This document shows, piece by piece, positions 5,189 to 7,258 of a DNA stretch of 7,258 bases (position 1 is its first letter; each line of letters starts with the position of its first letter). Below the pieces are notes generated by a model. It was given only the letters and a program-made list of their open reading frames with translations, ran no database searches and was not told the DNA's origin. Made by a program: the position numbers and the translations under genes. The DNA is from JACRDV01 sp024860865 [NCBI: Methanobacteriota archaeon] (GTDB lineage: Archaea > JACRDV01): assembly GCA_024860865.1 (NCBI GenBank), contig JACRDV010000001.1, positions 1 to 7,258 of the forward strand, given 5' to 3'.

Positions 5189-5866
5189 ATGAAAAAAATG
5201 AAAATTTTTGCTATTATCCCCATCGCCAAGCTAACCAAAGGTAAGTCTAGATTAACCTCAACTTTAAATCTAGCGCAGCGAAAGCAGTTGATATTGGTAA
5301 TGCTCAGAGATATACTCCGCGCAATTTCTAAAACCAATGTCATCGATAAGATAATAATTGTAACTCCAGAAACTTCGCTTGAAAATTTTTTAAGCTCAGC
5401 CATTTTTTTAAAAGATGATAAAAACAACATTGATGAAGCAGTAGCTATTGCAACCAATTTTGCAGTTAAAAATGGCGCTGATGCTACCCTTTTCTTGCCT
5501 GGAGATATCCCGCTACTTCAACCAATTGATATAGAAAAAATTGTAAGTCTTTCAGAAGAGAATTCTATTGTGATCTCTCCATCAAAAGATGGTGGCACCA
5601 GCGCGCTTTTGCGCATGCCTGCAAATATTATCGGCACAAAATTTGGAAAAAACAGCCTTGTAGAGCATATAAAGAGAGCATATAAAAAAAGAGTTAAGGT
5701 AAAAATGTATCTTTCACAAAACTTAACATTTGATGTGGATGAACCTGCAGACTTAGAAAAGGTTCTCCAAAATGGAAAAGGAACTTCTACATCTAAACTT
5801 TTAAAAGAATTTAAAATCAATTACAATTTTCTGAGAAAGCCATTACTTAATGGAAAGCCTAAGTAG
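5189..5866 (+). CDS. cofC: 2-phospho-L-lactate guanylyltransferase CofC
   Basis: CofC activates 2-phospho-L-lactate (or phosphoenolpyruvate in some lineages) with GTP; CofD then joins the product to F0 to form F420-0. The protein has 225 residues, matching archaeal CofC. Motifs of this MobA-like nucleotidyltransferase fold appear in order: IPIAKLTKGKSRL (10-22) for nucleotide binding, LFLPGDIPLL (101-110) with the metal-binding Asp, SPSKDGGTSALL (130-141), FGKNS (152-156) and FDVDEPADL (181-189). The C-terminal 25 residues are basic and less conserved. It starts 15 bases after metF without its own ribosome site, so it is read from the same transcript, perhaps by coupling; a second ATG at 5198 is an alternative start. 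Its position next to metF and within 3 kb of cofG joins F420 synthesis to the methyl-branch genes. Confidence 0.92.
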   Translation: MKKMKIFAIIPIAKLTKGKSRLTSTLNLAQRKQLILVMLRDILRAISKTNVIDKIIIVTPETSLENFLSSAIFLKDDKNNIDEAVAIATNFAVKNGADATLFLPGDIPLLQPIDIEKIVSLSEENSIVISPSKDGGTSALLRMPANIIGTKFGKNSLVEHIKRAYKKRVKVKMYLSQNLTFDVDEPADLEKVLQNGKGTSTSKLLKEFKINYNFLRKPLLNGKPK

Positions 5867-5878
5867 TTTCTTAAGAAA
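5867..5878. repeat. Perfect 12-bp palindrome TTTCTTAAGAAA after cofC
   Basis: This palindrome begins at the base after the cofC stop codon. It could act in transcript ending or as a protein site, but the stem is weak and no U-run follows. No other structure is clear between it and the next gene. Confidence 0.35.
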
Positions 5879-6013
5879 TTTAAGCATATACATAACAGAA
5901 GATATTTAAGAATCCAAATGCATCTGATAATTTAATAAAAAAGTAGAAGTGATTATGAACTTGCAACTCTTTCCTAAGTATTGCAAAATCTTTTGAAATA
6001 TTCTAAAAGTTGC

Positions 6014-6019
6014 AGAGGA
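6014..6019 (+). promoter_or_regulatory. Ribosome binding site deciding the start at 6026
   Basis: AGAGGA ends six bases before the ATG at 6026. It favours this start over a TTG at 5981 in the same frame, which has no ribosome site. Confidence 0.6.
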
Positions 6020-6025
6020 ACAAAA

Positions 6026-6574
6026 ATGTTCATAGATCTAAGAGATTTTTATATAAAATTGGATAATTTTGGTGGAAAAATAAAATATGACGAATCAGAG
6101 TTTACAAAACTCGCAACGGAATTAGGCAGTGCCATGAAAAAGGGTATCAAATTGCCACCTGAAGTTGTTGATAAAATTGTCACTAATATTTCTGAAACCT
6201 ATCACAGCTTGGGCGAATACTATGAAGACACAAAAAAAGAATTCAATTATGTACTAAATCAATTTAATGAAGTTTATTCCTCTCTAAAATCCTTAAAAGA
6301 AGAACTTTCAAATAAAAAGGAAGAGGAAATGGAAAGAGCTTTCCTTTTAAAAGCTAATAAGATTTATAGCGATGCTGTTTTTGCTTATTCTCTATATATT
6401 GAAATCTGTGCTAAACTAGATAACACCCTCAATGATTTCGCAGGTGTTATCGGACAAGTTAAGGGAATAATAGAGATAACCAAGGGTTTTCAAGGCGAAA
6501 AAATAATTTCAATGGAAGAAATTGAAAAAATCCAACACTCAGTAGGAGAGTTTACTTGGAGGTATATCTGGTGA
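6026..6574 (+). CDS. Hypothetical 182-residue helical/coiled-coil protein
   Basis: I do not recognise this family. The protein is almost entirely charged and helical in character. Residues 60-110 are rich in Glu, Lys, Leu and Tyr with heptad-like spacing (LGEYYEDTKKEF, SLKSLKEELSNKKEEE), which suggests a coiled coil. Residues 112-155 are more hydrophobic (DAVFAYSLYIEICAKL, then NDFAGVIGQVKGIIEIT) and could pack as an amphipathic helical pair. There is one cysteine, no metal motif, no signal peptide and no clear membrane span. It ends in an aromatic WRYIW. It stands alone, with about 160 bases to cofC and 220 to the next gene, and has its own ribosome site; a weak TATA-like TTTAATAAAA at 5931-5940 would give a leader of about 60 bases. 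No role is assigned. Confidence 0.72.
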   Translation: MFIDLRDFYIKLDNFGGKIKYDESEFTKLATELGSAMKKGIKLPPEVVDKIVTNISETYHSLGEYYEDTKKEFNYVLNQFNEVYSSLKSLKEELSNKKEEEMERAFLLKANKIYSDAVFAYSLYIEICAKLDNTLNDFAGVIGQVKGIIEITKGFQGEKIISMEEIEKIQHSVGEFTWRYIW

Positions 6575-6793
6575 ATCCTCCACAAATAATGTGAACCCAG
6601 CGATAGCTTAACTATCACATGTAGTTCCCTGCTTCAAAGACTCAATTTGCCTTCCATTCAAGACGGTGATTGAATCTCACAGTTTTTAATATTCAAGGGT
6701 TTAGTATCGTTTCACATCACTACACTTGATGTTTATGCTCCTTAAGTTCACGCAAATAATCGCCCACACTAAAAGAAATAAAAAATTATTTAA
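6575..6793. other. Spacer with small hairpins, no gene seen
   Basis: No protein-coding frame is evident. GATAG (6602-6606) / CTATC (6612-6616) form a small stem. AGACTCAAT (6638-6646) and ATTGAATCT (6670-6678) are inverted with one mismatch. GTGA-TTGAATC-TCAC (6667-6681) looks superficially like a tRNA T-arm, but no acceptor stem or anticodon arm can be built around it. Confidence 0.35.
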
Positions 6794-7162
6794 ATGGAGG
6801 TAGCTCCCTTAAGAAACATGGGAGAAACAACCACTTTAATCAAAATCTATGGCGAATCCGATTTTATACAGGTCGAAGCCTTAGTAGACACTGGAGCTAC
6901 CTTCACTAAATTGTCAAGTTCTATCGCTAAAAAACTTGGACTTAAAGTCCAATATGAAACTACTGTGGAGTTATCTGACGGTAGGTTAGTTAAAAGAGGT
7001 TTAGCCTTAGCAGAAGTTGAGATCGAAGGTGTGAGAAGACCAATGCTAATCGCGATATCTGAAGAGAGACCTTTAGTCGGATATACAACCTTAGAAATTT
7101 TAGGCTTTAAGATTAATCCCATAACCAGAAAATTAGAGAAATCTTTTGCGATTGAGTATTAA
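6794..7162 (+). CDS. Retropepsin-like aspartic protease, clan AA
   Basis: A single-domain, 122-residue protein of the small retropepsin-like family found widely in archaea and bacteria. The catalytic motif LVDTGATFTKL (30-40) gives the aspartate D32, followed by the AKKLGL helix end (45-50). The C-terminal hydrophobic signature is PLVGYTTLEILGFKINP (93-109), equivalent to the LLG...LE..G..VDP pattern of these proteins. One catalytic Asp per chain means it must act as a homodimer, as in retroviral proteases. There is no signal peptide or membrane anchor, so it is probably cytoplasmic; the substrate is unknown. Start choice is uncertain: ATG 6794 has no ribosome site, while Met9 at 6818 (MGET, the usual beginning in the family) has TGGAGGT upstream but 16 bases away. 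The family assignment does not depend on this. No phage or retroelement genes accompany it. Confidence 0.85.
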   Translation: MEVAPLRNMGETTTLIKIYGESDFIQVEALVDTGATFTKLSSSIAKKLGLKVQYETTVELSDGRLVKRGLALAEVEIEGVRRPMLIAISEERPLVGYTTLEILGFKINPITRKLEKSFAIEY

Positions 7163-7258
7163 AAGACTGAGCATTTTAGAGACCAGTTGTTGGTGTGGAA
7201 AGAATGAATTGTTTGATTTGACGGAAGAACAAACCCTTTTGGAAATAAGTATTAGCAG
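7152..7258 (+). CDS. Possible start of a further small Cys-containing protein, cut by window end
   Basis: After the protease gene, one plus-strand frame stays open to the edge of the window. It could start at TTG 7152, overlapping the end of the protease gene, and contains SCWCGKNELFDLTEEQTLLE. The CxC pair followed by an acidic, helical stretch looks protein-like, and a close 4-codon-type overlap would suit an operon. There is no ribosome site and only 35 codons are visible, so it may be chance; the minus strand is open here too. Confidence 0.28.
   Translation, partial: MSIKRLSILETSCWCGKNELFDLTEEQTLLEISIS

Noticed and set aside
6638-6681. tRNA-like T-arm (GTGA-TTGAATC-TCAC) after the coiled-coil gene
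   Set aside because: Position 56 of the loop is G where C is expected, and no acceptor stem, D-arm or anticodon arm can be formed around it.
6575-6793. CRISPR array or repeat units
   Set aside because: A segment ending GATTGAATC resembles the end of some repeats, but it occurs only once and there is no regular spacing.
6794-7162. Retroelement or provirus suggested by the retropepsin fold
   Set aside because: No reverse transcriptase, integrase, terminal repeats or phage genes are in the window, and this protease family is common as a single chromosomal gene in archaea.

Overview
The window is AT-rich archaeal DNA. The evidence for an archaeon is the separate (unfused) cofG and cofC genes of coenzyme F420 synthesis, TATA boxes placed for leaderless transcripts, and GGAGG-type ribosome sites on genes with leaders. 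The mix of F420 genes, a bacterial-type tetrahydrofolate methylene reductase (MetF plus MetV), a heterodisulfide-reductase-like electron carrier and a RACo-type corrinoid activator points to an anaerobe using a methyl branch of the Wood-Ljungdahl type. Bathyarchaeia or a related lineage would fit, but that placement is inference.

Layout. 2-244 (+): C-terminal end of a RACo-like/ASKHA (DUF4445) protein, closed by a hairpin-T terminator. 245-495: non-coding, with a 12-bp palindrome. 496-855 (-): small unknown protein with a very acidic tail and a strong ribosome site. 856-1300: non-coding, with a candidate operator and a GC-rich hairpin behind cofG. 1301-2452 (-): cofG. 2453-2527: compact divergent promoter region. 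2528-4087 (+): an HdrC-ferredoxin-MvhD fusion abutting metV. 4088-4288: spacer holding a candidate promoter for metF and perhaps a decayed reading frame. 4289-5866 (+): metF and cofC, 15 bases apart. 6026-6574 (+): unknown coiled-coil protein. 6794-7162 (+): retropepsin-like aspartic protease. The last ~100 bases may hold the start of another gene.

How the genes may work together. MetF and MetV are the subunits of the methylene-H4F reductase known from acetogens such as Moorella, where they sit with hdrABC and mvhD. Here the HdrC, HdrA-tail ferredoxin and MvhD parts are one 301-residue polypeptide directly upstream of metV, so it is the likely electron feeder to MetFV. HdrB and the flavin-binding part of HdrA are absent from the window. 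CofG and CofC make parts of F420: the deazaflavin chromophore and the activated phospholactate-type side chain. RACo proteins reactivate corrinoid proteins that carry methyl groups. The locus therefore reads as a C1/methyl-transfer redox region in which folate-type reduction and F420 synthesis share one neighbourhood. The most notable points are the fused, flavin-less Hdr/Mvh protein and the joining of H4F-type reductase genes with F420 genes in an archaeon.
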